This document shows positions 8,496-16,984 of a stretch of 53,016 bases of DNA, piece after piece. How positions within the stretch are numbered: position 1 is the first letter of the stretch; each line of letters begins with the position of its first letter. Origin of the DNA: DASPNM01 sp035626515 (GTDB lineage: Bacteria > Bacteroidota > Bacteroidia > Chitinophagales > Chitinophagaceae); contig DASPNM010000015.1 in NCBI GenBank assembly GCA_035626515.1, positions 1 through 53,016 on the forward strand, written 5' to 3'. The position numbers and the translations under genes were made by a program. Below the pieces are notes generated by a model. The model searched no databases, was not told the DNA's origin, and saw only the letters and a list, made by a program, of their open reading frames with translations.

Positions 8496-8503
8496 CAAAG
8501 CTA
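8496..8503 (-). promoter_or_regulatory. -7 box directly before truB
   Basis: TAGCTTTG on the minus strand, a perfect TAnnTTTG match. Only six bases separate it from the ATG at 8489. Confidence 0.6.
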
Positions 8504-8515
8504 AACGAAGCGCTG

Positions 8516-9841
8516 TTAAATGGAGAGACGGTTCTTCAGCTCGAGGTATTTATTTACAGTATTCACCGTGAGCTGCTCGGGACTCGTGAGGATGGAAAGA
8601 ATCCCATTTTTGCGAAGCTCCTTTACCATCAGCCTTTTTTCGAAAGCAAATTTCTCCGCAATGGTCTTGATGTAGATCTCTTCCACCGTTCCCGCTTTGC
8701 GCTCAAGGAGCTCGCTGAGCTCCGAATTCTGGAAAAACACAACCAGCAGCAGGTGATAACTGGCGATCCGCTGCAGGGCGGGCAGCTCGCGCTGAAGGCT
8801 TTCCAGCGATTCAAAATTGGTGAACAGAACGATCAGGCTGCGGTTGGTGATGCTGTTCCGTATGATCGAGAAAAGCTTTTCAAAGTCCGACTCAAAAAAT
8901 TCGGTCCGCTGCCGGTATAATGTTTCCAGGATGCGGCTCATTTGTGTCGCCTTTTTGTCGGCGGGCAGAAAGGTATCGATGTCTTTTTCAAAGGTGATGA
9001 TCCCGGCCCGGTCCTGTTTCACCAGGGCCACGTTTGAGAGCACGAGCGAGGCGTTGATGGCGTAGTCGAGAAGAGTCATTCCGGCAAAGGGCATCTTCAT
9101 CACCCTTCCCTTGTTGATCACACAGTATATTTGCTGGCTGCGCTCATCGGTATAATTATTAACCATCAATCCCCCCTTGCGGGCAGTCGCTTTCCAGTTG
9201 ATAGTCCGATAATCGTCACCCCGAACGTACTCCTTGATCTGTTCGAACTCCATACTGTGCCCCAGCTTGCGGGTGCGCTTCACTCCCACCTCCTGTAACC
9301 GGTTGGTAACTGCCAGCAGCTGGTAGCGACGCATTTGCAGGAACGACGGATAAACCTTAACCACCTGCCGGGCCGGAAATACATAGCGGCGCTTCACCAG
9401 TTGCAGCGGTCCGTGCACAAACACGTTGATGTTGTCGAACACATATTCACCGCGGGTGACCGGCCGCAGGCTGTATTCCAGCAAAATGGTTTGGTTACCC
9501 GGAACCGTGGCGCGCCGGAGCCATTTGCGATCCTGGAACTGCACCGGAATCTCATCAATCACGCTGACTCGTGCCGCGAAGGGGTAACGGTTTCGGATCT
9601 GGAGCTGCACTTTGTTCGCGTCGCCGATGCTGAAACGGTCATCTGCGATGCGTTCCGTTTCCATTCCCCGCGTGCGGCTATAGAGCAACAGCGTGTCAAT
9701 GATCACGGCAATTCCGAGCAGCAAAAGCGTGAGCTGGCCAAACCGGAAAAACGGGGGCAGGAAGTAGCTGACGAAGAAAAGCATTGCGCCGAGTCCCGCG
9801 ATGTAATAAACAATTTTATTAAGGTAAAAAGACCGGATCAT
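8516..9841 (-). CDS. DUF58 domain-containing protein
   Basis: A 441-residue membrane-anchored protein, last gene of a five-gene operon. Two N-terminal hydrophobic helices (IVYYIAGLGAMLFFVSYFL and FGQLTLLLLGIAVIIDTLLL) precede a beta-rich region. The DUF58 core contains EFEQIKEYVRGDDYRTINWKATARKGGLMV, followed by a von Willebrand A-like domain. In that domain the position where the first metal-site Asp is expected reads VINKGRVMK. DUF58 proteins nearly always sit beside a MoxR ATPase, as here (19 bases downstream of it), and are thought to be partners or substrates of that ATPase. The exact role is unknown. Confidence 0.88.
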   Translation of the reverse strand: MIRSFYLNKIVYYIAGLGAMLFFVSYFLPPFFRFGQLTLLLLGIAVIIDTLLLYSRTRGMETERIADDRFSIGDANKVQLQIRNRYPFAARVSVIDEIPVQFQDRKWLRRATVPGNQTILLEYSLRPVTRGEYVFDNINVFVHGPLQLVKRRYVFPARQVVKVYPSFLQMRRYQLLAVTNRLQEVGVKRTRKLGHSMEFEQIKEYVRGDDYRTINWKATARKGGLMVNNYTDERSQQIYCVINKGRVMKMPFAGMTLLDYAINASLVLSNVALVKQDRAGIITFEKDIDTFLPADKKATQMSRILETLYRQRTEFFESDFEKLFSIIRNSITNRSLIVLFTNFESLESLQRELPALQRIASYHLLLVVFFQNSELSELLERKAGTVEEIYIKTIAEKFAFEKRLMVKELRKNGILSILTSPEQLTVNTVNKYLELKNRLSI

Positions 9842-9860
9842 ATCACAGCTTATCAGAAAA

Positions 9861-10835
9861 TCATCGCGGCACGTCCATCGACTGAATGATCTGCCGGATC
9901 ACTTCGTCCTCGGTCACACCTTCCATTTCTTTTTCCGGGGAAAGGATAATGCGGTGACGAAGCACCGGGATCACCACGTCCAGGATATCTTCGGGTGTAA
10001 CGAAATCCCTTCCCTGCATCGCGGCAATCGCTTTCGAAGCGTTCATCACCGCCAGCGACGCACGTGGAGAAGCTCCCAGGTAAATGGATTTATGATTCCT
10101 GGTTTGATGAATCAATCGCGCGATGAACTGCAGCAGCTTTTCCTCGATCACCAGGGTTCGGATCTGCTGCCGCAGGCTGATCACCTGCTGCGTTCCCAGC
10201 GCCGGCTTCACCAGGTCGAGCGGGGGCGTGTTGCCAAGATTATGAAACTGGGTCAGGATGGTGAGCTCTTCGCTTTCATTTGGATAAGGAACAAGTATTT
10301 TGAACAGAAACCGGTCGAGCTGCGCCTCAGGGAGGCGATACGTACCTTCCTGCTCGATCGGGTTCTGGGTGGCCAAAACCATAAACGGGGAAGACATGAC
10401 ATAGGTTTTCCCGTCAATGGTGACCTGCCGCTCTTCCATTACTTCGAGCAACGCCGATTGCGTTTTGGCCGGAGCACGGTTGATCTCGTCGACGAGCACG
10501 AGGTTGCTGAATACAGGTCCCTGTTTAAATTCAAAACGCGACTCGGCGGGATTGAAGACAGGTGTACCCAGCACATCCGAGGGCATCAGATCGGGCGTGA
10601 ACTGGATACGGGAAAACCCGGCGTTCACACACCGCGCGACGAGCTTGGCGGTAAGTGTTTTGGCTACTCCCGGCACGCCCTCGATCAAAACGTGTCCGTC
10701 GGCCAGCAGCGCGGTGATGATCAGTTTCACCATTTCGTCCTGCCCCACGATGATCTTGCGGATCTCGTTTCGGATCGAAAAAACGGCGTCGTTGAGAGCG
10801 CTCAGGTCGGTTCGTTGCTGAAAAATTTGTTCCAT
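9861..10835 (-). CDS. MoxR-family AAA+ ATPase
   Basis: A 324-residue AAA+ protein of the MoxR/RavA clade. Walker A is GVPGVAKT (53-60), Walker B is LVLVDEI (112-118), and sensor 1 is ATQN (155-158). The arginine-finger region is LPEAQLDRF, and a C-terminal lid includes LGASPRASLAV. MoxR proteins act as chaperone-like ATPases that help metal-dependent or VWA-domain partners mature. The partner here is probably the adjacent DUF58 protein. The gene starts 3 bases after the DUF4350 gene ends, which indicates one transcript. Confidence 0.95.
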   Translation of the reverse strand: MEQIFQQRTDLSALNDAVFSIRNEIRKIIVGQDEMVKLIITALLADGHVLIEGVPGVAKTLTAKLVARCVNAGFSRIQFTPDLMPSDVLGTPVFNPAESRFEFKQGPVFSNLVLVDEINRAPAKTQSALLEVMEERQVTIDGKTYVMSSPFMVLATQNPIEQEGTYRLPEAQLDRFLFKILVPYPNESEELTILTQFHNLGNTPPLDLVKPALGTQQVISLRQQIRTLVIEEKLLQFIARLIHQTRNHKSIYLGASPRASLAVMNASKAIAAMQGRDFVTPEDILDVVIPVLRHRIILSPEKEMEGVTEDEVIRQIIQSMDVPR

Positions 10836-10838
10836 TGT

Positions 10839-12059
10839 TCAGGCGGTTTGGTAAAATGCTTCGAGTTGCTTGTAAAAGTCAGTGAGTTCCGTCTGGCTGA
10901 TTGCCGGCGTTTCTTCAAGGTACTTAATGAATGAAACGATCGAACGGAGTTCCTCTTCCCGGCAACGGGTCTTCACGCGAAGGTTTTGGATAAACTCTTC
11001 ATCGAGTTTGACCGTACTCAGGTGGTAACGGTTTCGGACATGCTCGAGGAAATAGGAAGTCATCTTGCGCGCCAAATTGCGATGGTCGCCCTTGTCGTAG
11101 TACAGCCTTCCGATGGTTTTCACAAAATCAATCGAATCATTTCGGGGCCTGGCGATCACCGGGATAATGCGTTGTTTGCGGCGCATCTCCAGCAGGGTGT
11201 ATAACACCAGCGTGAACAGTGCTGTCAGGAGCGCAGCCTTGAGGCCCGGATAACGGAAAAGTACGCTCAGCCAGTTCGGCTTTCGCTCCCGCTGGTAGGA
11301 AGGTTTGTAAAGAAAGTACTCGTCCCAGACCACCCGTTTCGCGCCGGGGTTCAGCATGGACAGCGCTTTTTCGTAATAGCTTATGTTGTCTCCGTGGAGG
11401 AGAAAATAATTGGTGAAAGCCAGCGGTTCGAGATGCACGTAAAGACGCCCTGCTCCCACACGCAAACGCACGAAGTTTGGATACCCGCTTTCATCATAGC
11501 CGAGCACCTCCGTGGTGGTGGTGTCGAAACTGGTAAAATAGCTATTGAACTTTTTACCCGGGTACCGGTAATTGTTTTTGCCCGAAAAGGGGGGCTGGCG
11601 CAGGCGAATCCGCATGCCGGTGTCGAGGTCCGGTTCGACGAAAAGGGTGAGATCAAAAGCGCTGGTGTTGCATCCGAGCACCCGGTCGGCGGCTGCAGAA
11701 AAATACCGCGTGCTGATAAAAGCGTCGTTACCATTACGGACGAAATCGATGATCTCGTTCATTTCCTTCTCGGTGGCCGTAAACCTGCCTGCGATGACAA
11801 GAAGAACCTGATCGGTGTCGTACGTGGACAAGGAATCCCAGAAACCAGGCTCGCTGCGGTTGACGAAAAAGTCGGCTTTCGGAAAAACATGTACCAGGTT
11901 GCGAAAGGCTACAAACGTTCCGTAAGGTATCTTATCAGCCCGCCGGAAGGTGACCCGATCGTCGAGCCTGCGGCGCTTCGTGCGCAAATCGCTGACGAAG
12001 AGCAGCACCACCGCCCCGAAGAGCAGTGCCGCAAGCACGTATGGAAAATAGTTTTTCAA
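10839..12059 (-). CDS. DUF4350 domain-containing membrane protein
   Basis: A 406-residue protein with a transmembrane helix at about residues 7-23. An extracytoplasmic domain follows that looks like the DUF4350 (GATase-like) fold, with LLVIAGRFTATEKEMNEIIDFVRNGNDAFI. A second helix lies near residue 280 (ALLTALFTLVLYTLLEM), and a cytoplasmic C-terminal helical domain carries DFVKTIGRLYYDKGDHRNLA. DUF4350 genes regularly sit between DUF4129 and MoxR genes, as here. The function is unknown; a role in a membrane complex with DUF4129, SpoIIM and RDD proteins is inferred only from context. Confidence 0.85.
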   Translation of the reverse strand: MKNYFPYVLAALLFGAVVLLFVSDLRTKRRRLDDRVTFRRADKIPYGTFVAFRNLVHVFPKADFFVNRSEPGFWDSLSTYDTDQVLLVIAGRFTATEKEMNEIIDFVRNGNDAFISTRYFSAAADRVLGCNTSAFDLTLFVEPDLDTGMRIRLRQPPFSGKNNYRYPGKKFNSYFTSFDTTTTEVLGYDESGYPNFVRLRVGAGRLYVHLEPLAFTNYFLLHGDNISYYEKALSMLNPGAKRVVWDEYFLYKPSYQRERKPNWLSVLFRYPGLKAALLTALFTLVLYTLLEMRRKQRIIPVIARPRNDSIDFVKTIGRLYYDKGDHRNLARKMTSYFLEHVRNRYHLSTVKLDEEFIQNLRVKTRCREEELRSIVSFIKYLEETPAISQTELTDFYKQLEAFYQTA

Positions 12060-12062
12060 TTT

Positions 12063-12824
12063 TCAGAAGCGGGTTTCAAAGCGATCGAAATCCTGCCGGA
12101 TCCTGGCGAACTTTTCGGCATCCACGTCAAACTTTCCGTACCAGCAGTATTCATAATTGCGCGTTATCCTGAAAAAATCGTCGTAGTACGCTGTGGGCCG
12201 CAACTGCAACAGGTAGTCGAAGTTCGTGCGGCCCTGCCGGTAGTCAATGATGTTTCGTTCCGCAAGCTCCTTCAGCAACTTTAAGAACAGCAGCCGGGTC
12301 GCCAGCCGGAAATTTCCCTGTGTCACCGCGCGATCAATCTCGCGCGCGTACTCGAGCGCGAAAAGATCCCGTTCACTGAGGTCTCCTTCCGCCGACGGAC
12401 GGTCAACAAGTATTTGTTTTCTCCGGAACAGACCGATTTGGGTCCCCGCCAAATACCAGATCAGGAAACCGGCGAATCCGCCGATGGTGATGATCCAGAG
12501 CAGTGTCTGAAACCATGGTTGCGACATGACGGAAAAGTCTCCTCCACGTCCCGCTCGCCGCTTTTTCGGGATGTTCGCATTTGCGTACCAAAACTCATCC
12601 CGGTCGCGCAGGGCCTGTACCAGGCTGTCGGGTATTCGCCGCAAGGGAAAGGAGTCGGAAACCGTACCGACAGGAAGAAACGGAACCGGCTCGCTCTCGT
12701 CGTTTCGTTCCACGTAATCCTCTTCGGTGTCCGCCCCAGGGAACACCAGCGTATCTTCCTGGGCGCGCAGCCCCGGCGCCAGGACGAAAAAAACGACGAG
12801 AAGGTAGAGTAGCGGACGGACCAT
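12063..12824 (-). CDS. DUF4129 domain-containing membrane protein
   Basis: A 253-residue protein with an N-terminal signal sequence (LLYLLVVFFVLAPGLRAQ) and an acidic, probably disordered stretch. One transmembrane helix lies near residues 108-128 (LWIITIGGFAGFLIWYLAG). The cytoplasmic C-terminal region matches DUF4129, with LEYAREIDRAVTQGNFRLA, LLKELAERNIIDY and YEYCWYGKF. Its start codon overlaps the stop of the SpoIIM gene (TGATG, one shared base), and it ends 3 bases before the DUF4350 gene. Function unknown; it is a regular member of this operon type. Confidence 0.83.
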   Translation of the reverse strand: MVRPLLYLLVVFFVLAPGLRAQEDTLVFPGADTEEDYVERNDESEPVPFLPVGTVSDSFPLRRIPDSLVQALRDRDEFWYANANIPKKRRAGRGGDFSVMSQPWFQTLLWIITIGGFAGFLIWYLAGTQIGLFRRKQILVDRPSAEGDLSERDLFALEYAREIDRAVTQGNFRLATRLLFLKLLKELAERNIIDYRQGRTNFDYLLQLRPTAYYDDFFRITRNYEYCWYGKFDVDAEKFARIRQDFDRFETRF

Positions 12825-13792
12825 CAGACTTCCTCCTCCTCGAGCCGTACGGCGAGTTTTTTCTCCAACCTGACAGGATAGATGATGAAATACCAGATTA
12901 CAAAAACGAAAGAAACGAGCAACAGCGACAGGTTGAGGATGAAAGGCATGCGGTAGAAACGGGTAACAAATGCCTCGAGGAAGGCGGCGACGATGAAAAG
13001 CGGCATCATACCCACAACGATCTTGACGCCATCTTTGGCCCCCTGCTTCAGTGAGTCCAGCCTGCTGATGGTTCCTGGGAAAAGCACGCTTTTCCCGAGC
13101 ACAATACCTGCCCCGCAGGCGAGGATGATCGCTGTGAGCTCGAGCAGCCCGTGCAGCAGCACACCCATCGCCGATTCCAGTCCGTAGCCCTTCGTAAAAA
13201 ACATGTGCTCAAAAGCCCCAAGGCGAATCGCTTCCTTGCCCAAAGAGGTCATCGTGAGGATTCCCAGCGAAAGGCCTTTTGCGAAATAAAAAAAGGATAC
13301 GGCGATGTTGTTGAGCATGAAACCAACGAAGGATAGTATAGGTGTTCCCTGGCTGTAAACACCCAGCGGATTACCATTTGCGATGTTTTCCTCAGTCATA
13401 TCCACATAATTATCGCCGAGTACATCGCGCACGAACCCGGGATCGTTGCGGGCCGAAAAGAATCCCACAGCGAAAAAAAGCACGAAGAGCACCAATGCGA
13501 ATGCCATCACGCCGTGGTGTTTGCGGACGGTAAGCGGCACGTCGTATTTCCAGAACGAAACGAGCCGGTTGTGCTCTTCTTTGCGGTTTCGGTAAATGGA
13601 CAGGTAAATACGTGAAGCCTGGCTGTTCAAAAACTGAGTGACCTGGCTGCCTGGGTAAAAAGATTTCGCGTACGCGAGATCGTCGAGCAAACGGGTGAAA
13701 TCGGCGGCCGTTTCATCGGCATCCTGGGAGGCCTGGCCCTGGATCTTTTCCCACCGATCCTTGTTCCTTTTTATAAACAGCGCTTCTCTCAC
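12824..13792 (-). CDS. SpoIIM-like (stage II sporulation protein M family) membrane protein
   Basis: A protein of about 322 residues. A soluble N-terminal part (VREALFIKRNKDRWEKIQ) is followed by several transmembrane helices. The SpoIIM signature region HGLLELTAIILACGAG is present, and a basic-acidic tail ends RLEEEEV. In spore formers SpoIIM takes part in engulfment; in non-sporulating Bacteroidota the role is unknown, and it is regularly linked to RDD proteins. The GTG at 13792 is chosen because the family begins here. The longer frame from an ATG at 13900 adds 36 unlike residues and runs into the divergent RDD gene. It is first in the five-gene operon. Confidence 0.85.
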   Translation of the reverse strand: MREALFIKRNKDRWEKIQGQASQDADETAADFTRLLDDLAYAKSFYPGSQVTQFLNSQASRIYLSIYRNRKEEHNRLVSFWKYDVPLTVRKHHGVMAFALVLFVLFFAVGFFSARNDPGFVRDVLGDNYVDMTEENIANGNPLGVYSQGTPILSFVGFMLNNIAVSFFYFAKGLSLGILTMTSLGKEAIRLGAFEHMFFTKGYGLESAMGVLLHGLLELTAIILACGAGIVLGKSVLFPGTISRLDSLKQGAKDGVKIVVGMMPLFIVAAFLEAFVTRFYRMPFILNLSLLLVSFVFVIWYFIIYPVRLEKKLAVRLEEEEV

Positions 13793-13877
13793 CGCGGGCG
13801 GATTTGATCGAATTCGGAATGAATAGTGGAAACGCGGAAAAAAATTAATCTTTGCAATATTAGTCAAAGAATGCGGG

Positions 13878-14660
13878 ATGAGCGTCGTCCGGATACCCAC
13901 TAATTTTAATATTGACCTCGAATTCGAGATTCCAGAATTCTACCGCCGCATGCTGGCATGGGCGCTGGATGTGGTGTTGCTGTTCTTTTATTTCAAGATT
14001 GCCGCGGCAATTTATCAGGGGATCCGGCCCGGCGAGGATGCCTGGGCGATCAAGTGGCTGTTCTGGCTGCCGGTGTTTATCTACCACCCGGTTTGCGAGA
14101 TCACGATGAACGGCCAAAGCCTCGGCAAGAAAATCATGGGTTTACAGGTAGTGAATGAAAATGGCGGCCGGCCCTCCGTGAGCCAGTTTCTGATTCGCTG
14201 GCTGATCCGCACGGGAGACATCACCGTGGTGAATATCATTTTGCTGAGTGTGCTCGCCTTTATGAGCCGCGAGCTGCTGGCTATTCTGATTGGCTCGGTG
14301 CTGCTGCTTGCCACCGATGTGGTTCTCGTGATGTCTACGAAAACAGGGCAGCGGCTGGGCGATATCCTTGCGAAGACGATCCTCATCCGAACCAGCGCAA
14401 AAGGAAGCATCGAGGATACGGTGTTCGTGGCAGTGGCCGATGATTACGTGCCGCAGTTTCCCGAAATCATGAAGCTCAGCGACCGTGACATCAACGCCAT
14501 CAAGCGCATCCTGGAAAGCTCAAAAAGGCGCGGCGACGCTGCCATGGCACACGCAGCCGCAGACAAGATCAAATCATATCTCAAGATCAGCACTTCGCTT
14601 ACGGCCTTTGAATTCCTGGAAGTGTTGCTGAAGGACTATAATTACCTGTCGACGAAGTAA
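13878..14660 (+). CDS. RDD family membrane protein
   Basis: A 260-residue protein with an N-terminal RDD domain. EFYRRMLAWALDVVLL carries the conserved Arg and Asp, a second helix covers residues about 60-75, and GKKIMGLQVVNENGG is the typical loop. About four transmembrane helices are seen. A soluble C-terminal half is helical (LSDRDINAIKRILESSKRRG). RDD domains are proposed ion or small-molecule transport modules. The gene is divergent from the SpoIIM/MoxR operon, an arrangement common in Bacteroidota, and probably works with it. A TAATCTTTG element at 13846-13854 resembles a -7 box with one extra base. Confidence 0.88.
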   Translation: MSVVRIPTNFNIDLEFEIPEFYRRMLAWALDVVLLFFYFKIAAAIYQGIRPGEDAWAIKWLFWLPVFIYHPVCEITMNGQSLGKKIMGLQVVNENGGRPSVSQFLIRWLIRTGDITVVNIILLSVLAFMSRELLAILIGSVLLLATDVVLVMSTKTGQRLGDILAKTILIRTSAKGSIEDTVFVAVADDYVPQFPEIMKLSDRDINAIKRILESSKRRGDAAMAHAAADKIKSYLKISTSLTAFEFLEVLLKDYNYLSTK

Positions 14661-14800
14661 AGTCGGAAGCTGGACGGGGCCAGGTGGCTGAATGTGGGTG
14701 AAGGTCGTTTAAAGTAGAAAAACTTTGAATAGTGAGCGTCGAAATACGCCGCTCAAAACTCATTCTTCGACTTCTGACTTCAAACTTCTGACTTTAGCAA
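14661..14800. repeat. Intergenic region with short direct repeats
   Basis: No gene is visible between the convergent RDD and small membrane protein genes. ACTTCTGACTT occurs at 14770-14780 and again at 14784-14794 with a 14-bp period. TGAGCG/CGCTCA (14733-14738 and 14750-14755) could form a weak hairpin. Neither is a convincing terminator. Confidence 0.5.
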
Positions 14801-15256
14801 TCACATCCCAACGCTGCTCCCGCTCGCTACAGCAATTACACCGAGCAGCAGTCCAATGATCATCAGGATGGTCCAGAAAGCAAAATAATTCCGTATTCCC
14901 GCGAACCCGGCCCGAAGACTGTTCGGATCATTCGTGCGCAATGCGATAGACGTCTTGTTAGCAAAATTCAGCGCGAATACAGACCCGATGATGGTAAGCA
15001 GCCCGCAAACAATGTAAAAGATCATCCCGGCATTTCCCAGCATCGTTGTACTTCTGCGGTAACCTCCATAAACGTCGGTGGCGCCTGCGCGGTTCATAGC
15101 CTGCTGCCACATGATGCCAACGAGAATGAAAAGAATTCCGAAAATGATTCCGAGGATGCCCAGGATTCGCGCCCACGAAGACGCGCTTTTCAGCGTGTAG
15201 CCGCTGTTGGCATCCACGTTCAGTTGAAAAAGTGCGGTGTTTTGTGCTGGTTCCAT
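14801..15256 (-). CDS. Small integral membrane protein (possibly DUF5362 family)
   Basis: A 151-residue protein with three or four hydrophobic helices. These are ILGILGIIFGILFILVGIMW, MIFYIVCGLLTIIGSVFAL and FAFWTILMIIGLLLGVIAVA. A short polar loop (NRAGATDVYGGYRRST) follows the first helix, and NKTSIALRTNDPNSLRAGF lies between the later helices. The second half resembles the small DUF5362 membrane proteins of Chitinophagaceae, but this is from memory and tentative. No catalytic motif is visible. A TAnnTTTA element at 15278-15285 on the minus strand may be its promoter (one mismatch). It lies downstream of proS in the same direction of convergence with RDD. Confidence 0.72.
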   Translation of the reverse strand: MEPAQNTALFQLNVDANSGYTLKSASSWARILGILGIIFGILFILVGIMWQQAMNRAGATDVYGGYRRSTTMLGNAGMIFYIVCGLLTIIGSVFALNFANKTSIALRTNDPNSLRAGFAGIRNYFAFWTILMIIGLLLGVIAVASGSSVGM

Positions 15257-15314
15257 ACTAGTTGATTTTGGTGTTTATAAAAATAGGTGCAGTTGTACTG
15301 CTGCCCAAATATTT

Positions 15315-16793
15315 CTAATAAGCGCGGGCGAACAAGACGCGCTGCTTCGATTCGCGCCCTGTTAACACGCATTTACCTTTTTCCGGTTCGTTGTCGCGCG
15401 GGATGCAGCGGATCGTGGCGCGCGTTTTTTCCTTGATCTCGAGCTCAGTTTCAGCGGTACCGTCCCAGTGCGCATAAAGGAAGCCGCCTTTTTCCTCCAG
15501 CGTGCGCTCAAATTCTTCCCAGCTGTTCACTTCCGTGATGTGCTTGTCGCGGTAAGCCTTTGCCCGATTGAACAGGTTGCGTTGTATCTCTTCCAGCAGG
15601 TCCTCCACCCTCGTGTCCACATCATCAAGCTGCACGGTTGTTTTCTCACCCGTATCGCGGCGCGCAATTTCCATCTGATTCTTTTCCAGGTCGCGGATCC
15701 CCAGCACCAACCGCACGGGCACTCCCTTCAGCTCGTACTCTGCGAATTTCCATCCCGGACGCGCGTTGTCGTTGTCGTCGTATTTGACGCGAATGTTTTT
15801 TGCTTTCAGCCGATGCATCACCGTATCGATCGCCATTCGGATGCGCTGCTTTTGTTCTTCACCCTTATAAATCGGGACGATCACCACCTGCAGCGGCGCA
15901 ATCCGGGGCGGGAGCACCAGTCCCTGGTCGTCGCCATGCGCCATGACGAGAGCTCCCACAAGGCGCGTGCTTACCCCCCAGCTTGTAGCCCATACAAATT
16001 CCTGCTTGTTTTCCTTGTTCAAAAAACGGACGTCGAATGCTTTCGCGAAATTCTGTCCAAGAAAATGCGAGGTTCCTCCCTGCAGTGCCTTTCCATCCTG
16101 CATGAGCGCCTCAATGCAATAAGTGGTAACAGCGCCTGCGAAACGCTCTGTTTCGGTTTTCACGCCGCGAATTACGGGCAGGGCCATGTAATCTTCGGCG
16201 AAGCGCGCGTAAACGTCGAGCATCCGCTCCGCCTCTTCGACTGCCTCCTGTTCGGTAGCGTGAGCTGTGTGGCCTTCCTGCCAAAGAAATTCTGCCGTCC
16301 GAAGGAAAAGCCGCGTCCGCATTTCCCAGCGGACCACGTTGGCCCACTGGTTGATCAGCAGCGGCAGATCGCGGTACGACTGAATCCAGCCCTTGTAGGT
16401 ATTCCAGATGATTGCTTCGCTCGTAGGACGTATGATCAGTTCTTCTTCCAGCTTTGCTTCGGGATCCACTATCAGCTTTCCTTTCTCCGCCGGGTCCGCT
16501 TTCAACCGGTAATGTGTCACTACCGCGCACTCTTTGGCAAAGCCTTCTGCATGGCCTTCCTCCTTTTCGAGAAAGCTGCGCGGAACGAAGAGGGGGAAGT
16601 AAGCGTTCTGATGGCCCGTTTCCTTGAACATCCTGTCCAGCGTGTCGCGCATATTCTCCCACAGCGCGTAGCCGTATGGCCTGATCACCATGCAGCCCCG
16701 CACGGCAGAATAATCTGCAAGCTCGCCCCGCAGAACAAGATCATTGTACCATTGCGCGTAGTCTTCACTCCGCGATGTGATCTCTTTGCTCAT
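15315..16793 (-). CDS. proS: Prolyl-tRNA synthetase, archaeal/eukaryal-type (ProS3)
   Basis: A 492-residue class II aminoacyl-tRNA synthetase that charges tRNA-Pro. The N-terminus SEDYAQWYNDLVLRGELADYS and motif 2 region RWEMRTRLFLRTAEFLWQEGHTAH are characteristic. The anticodon-binding domain (PLQVVIVPIY) is followed by a C-terminal domain ending LFARAY, whose terminal tyrosine is typical of the type 3 enzyme. The bacterial editing insertion is absent, as expected for this type. The ATG at 16793 (MSKEITS) is preferred to 16805. A near-consensus box (TAAAATTG, 16810-16817) lies upstream. Confidence 0.96.
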   Translation of the reverse strand: MSKEITSRSEDYAQWYNDLVLRGELADYSAVRGCMVIRPYGYALWENMRDTLDRMFKETGHQNAYFPLFVPRSFLEKEEGHAEGFAKECAVVTHYRLKADPAEKGKLIVDPEAKLEEELIIRPTSEAIIWNTYKGWIQSYRDLPLLINQWANVVRWEMRTRLFLRTAEFLWQEGHTAHATEQEAVEEAERMLDVYARFAEDYMALPVIRGVKTETERFAGAVTTYCIEALMQDGKALQGGTSHFLGQNFAKAFDVRFLNKENKQEFVWATSWGVSTRLVGALVMAHGDDQGLVLPPRIAPLQVVIVPIYKGEEQKQRIRMAIDTVMHRLKAKNIRVKYDDNDNARPGWKFAEYELKGVPVRLVLGIRDLEKNQMEIARRDTGEKTTVQLDDVDTRVEDLLEEIQRNLFNRAKAYRDKHITEVNSWEEFERTLEEKGGFLYAHWDGTAETELEIKEKTRATIRCIPRDNEPEKGKCVLTGRESKQRVLFARAY

Positions 16794-16984
16794 GTCCTGA
16801 TCCAACTTTCAATTTTAATTAACAGCGCCCAACGCAGTTTTTCCGTCTGGTGGCAAAATCTTTGTGCCTGAATTCGTTGTGCAATTCCTGAATCGCACAA
16901 AAGTAGTAACTTCATTGTTAACCGCTGCCTCCGGCCGTCTCCGTTTTTCTTCCCGATCGCGCCGCGGCAAGCAAATCGTTTGCT

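Noticed and set aside
13793..13900. ATG at 13900 as start of the SpoIIM-like gene
   Set aside because: The extra residues do not fit the family and overlap the divergent RDD start; GTG at 13792 fits.
15468..16871. 467-codon open frame opposite proS
   Set aside because: The minus-strand product is a clear prolyl-tRNA synthetase; the antisense translation has no recognisable motif or start context.
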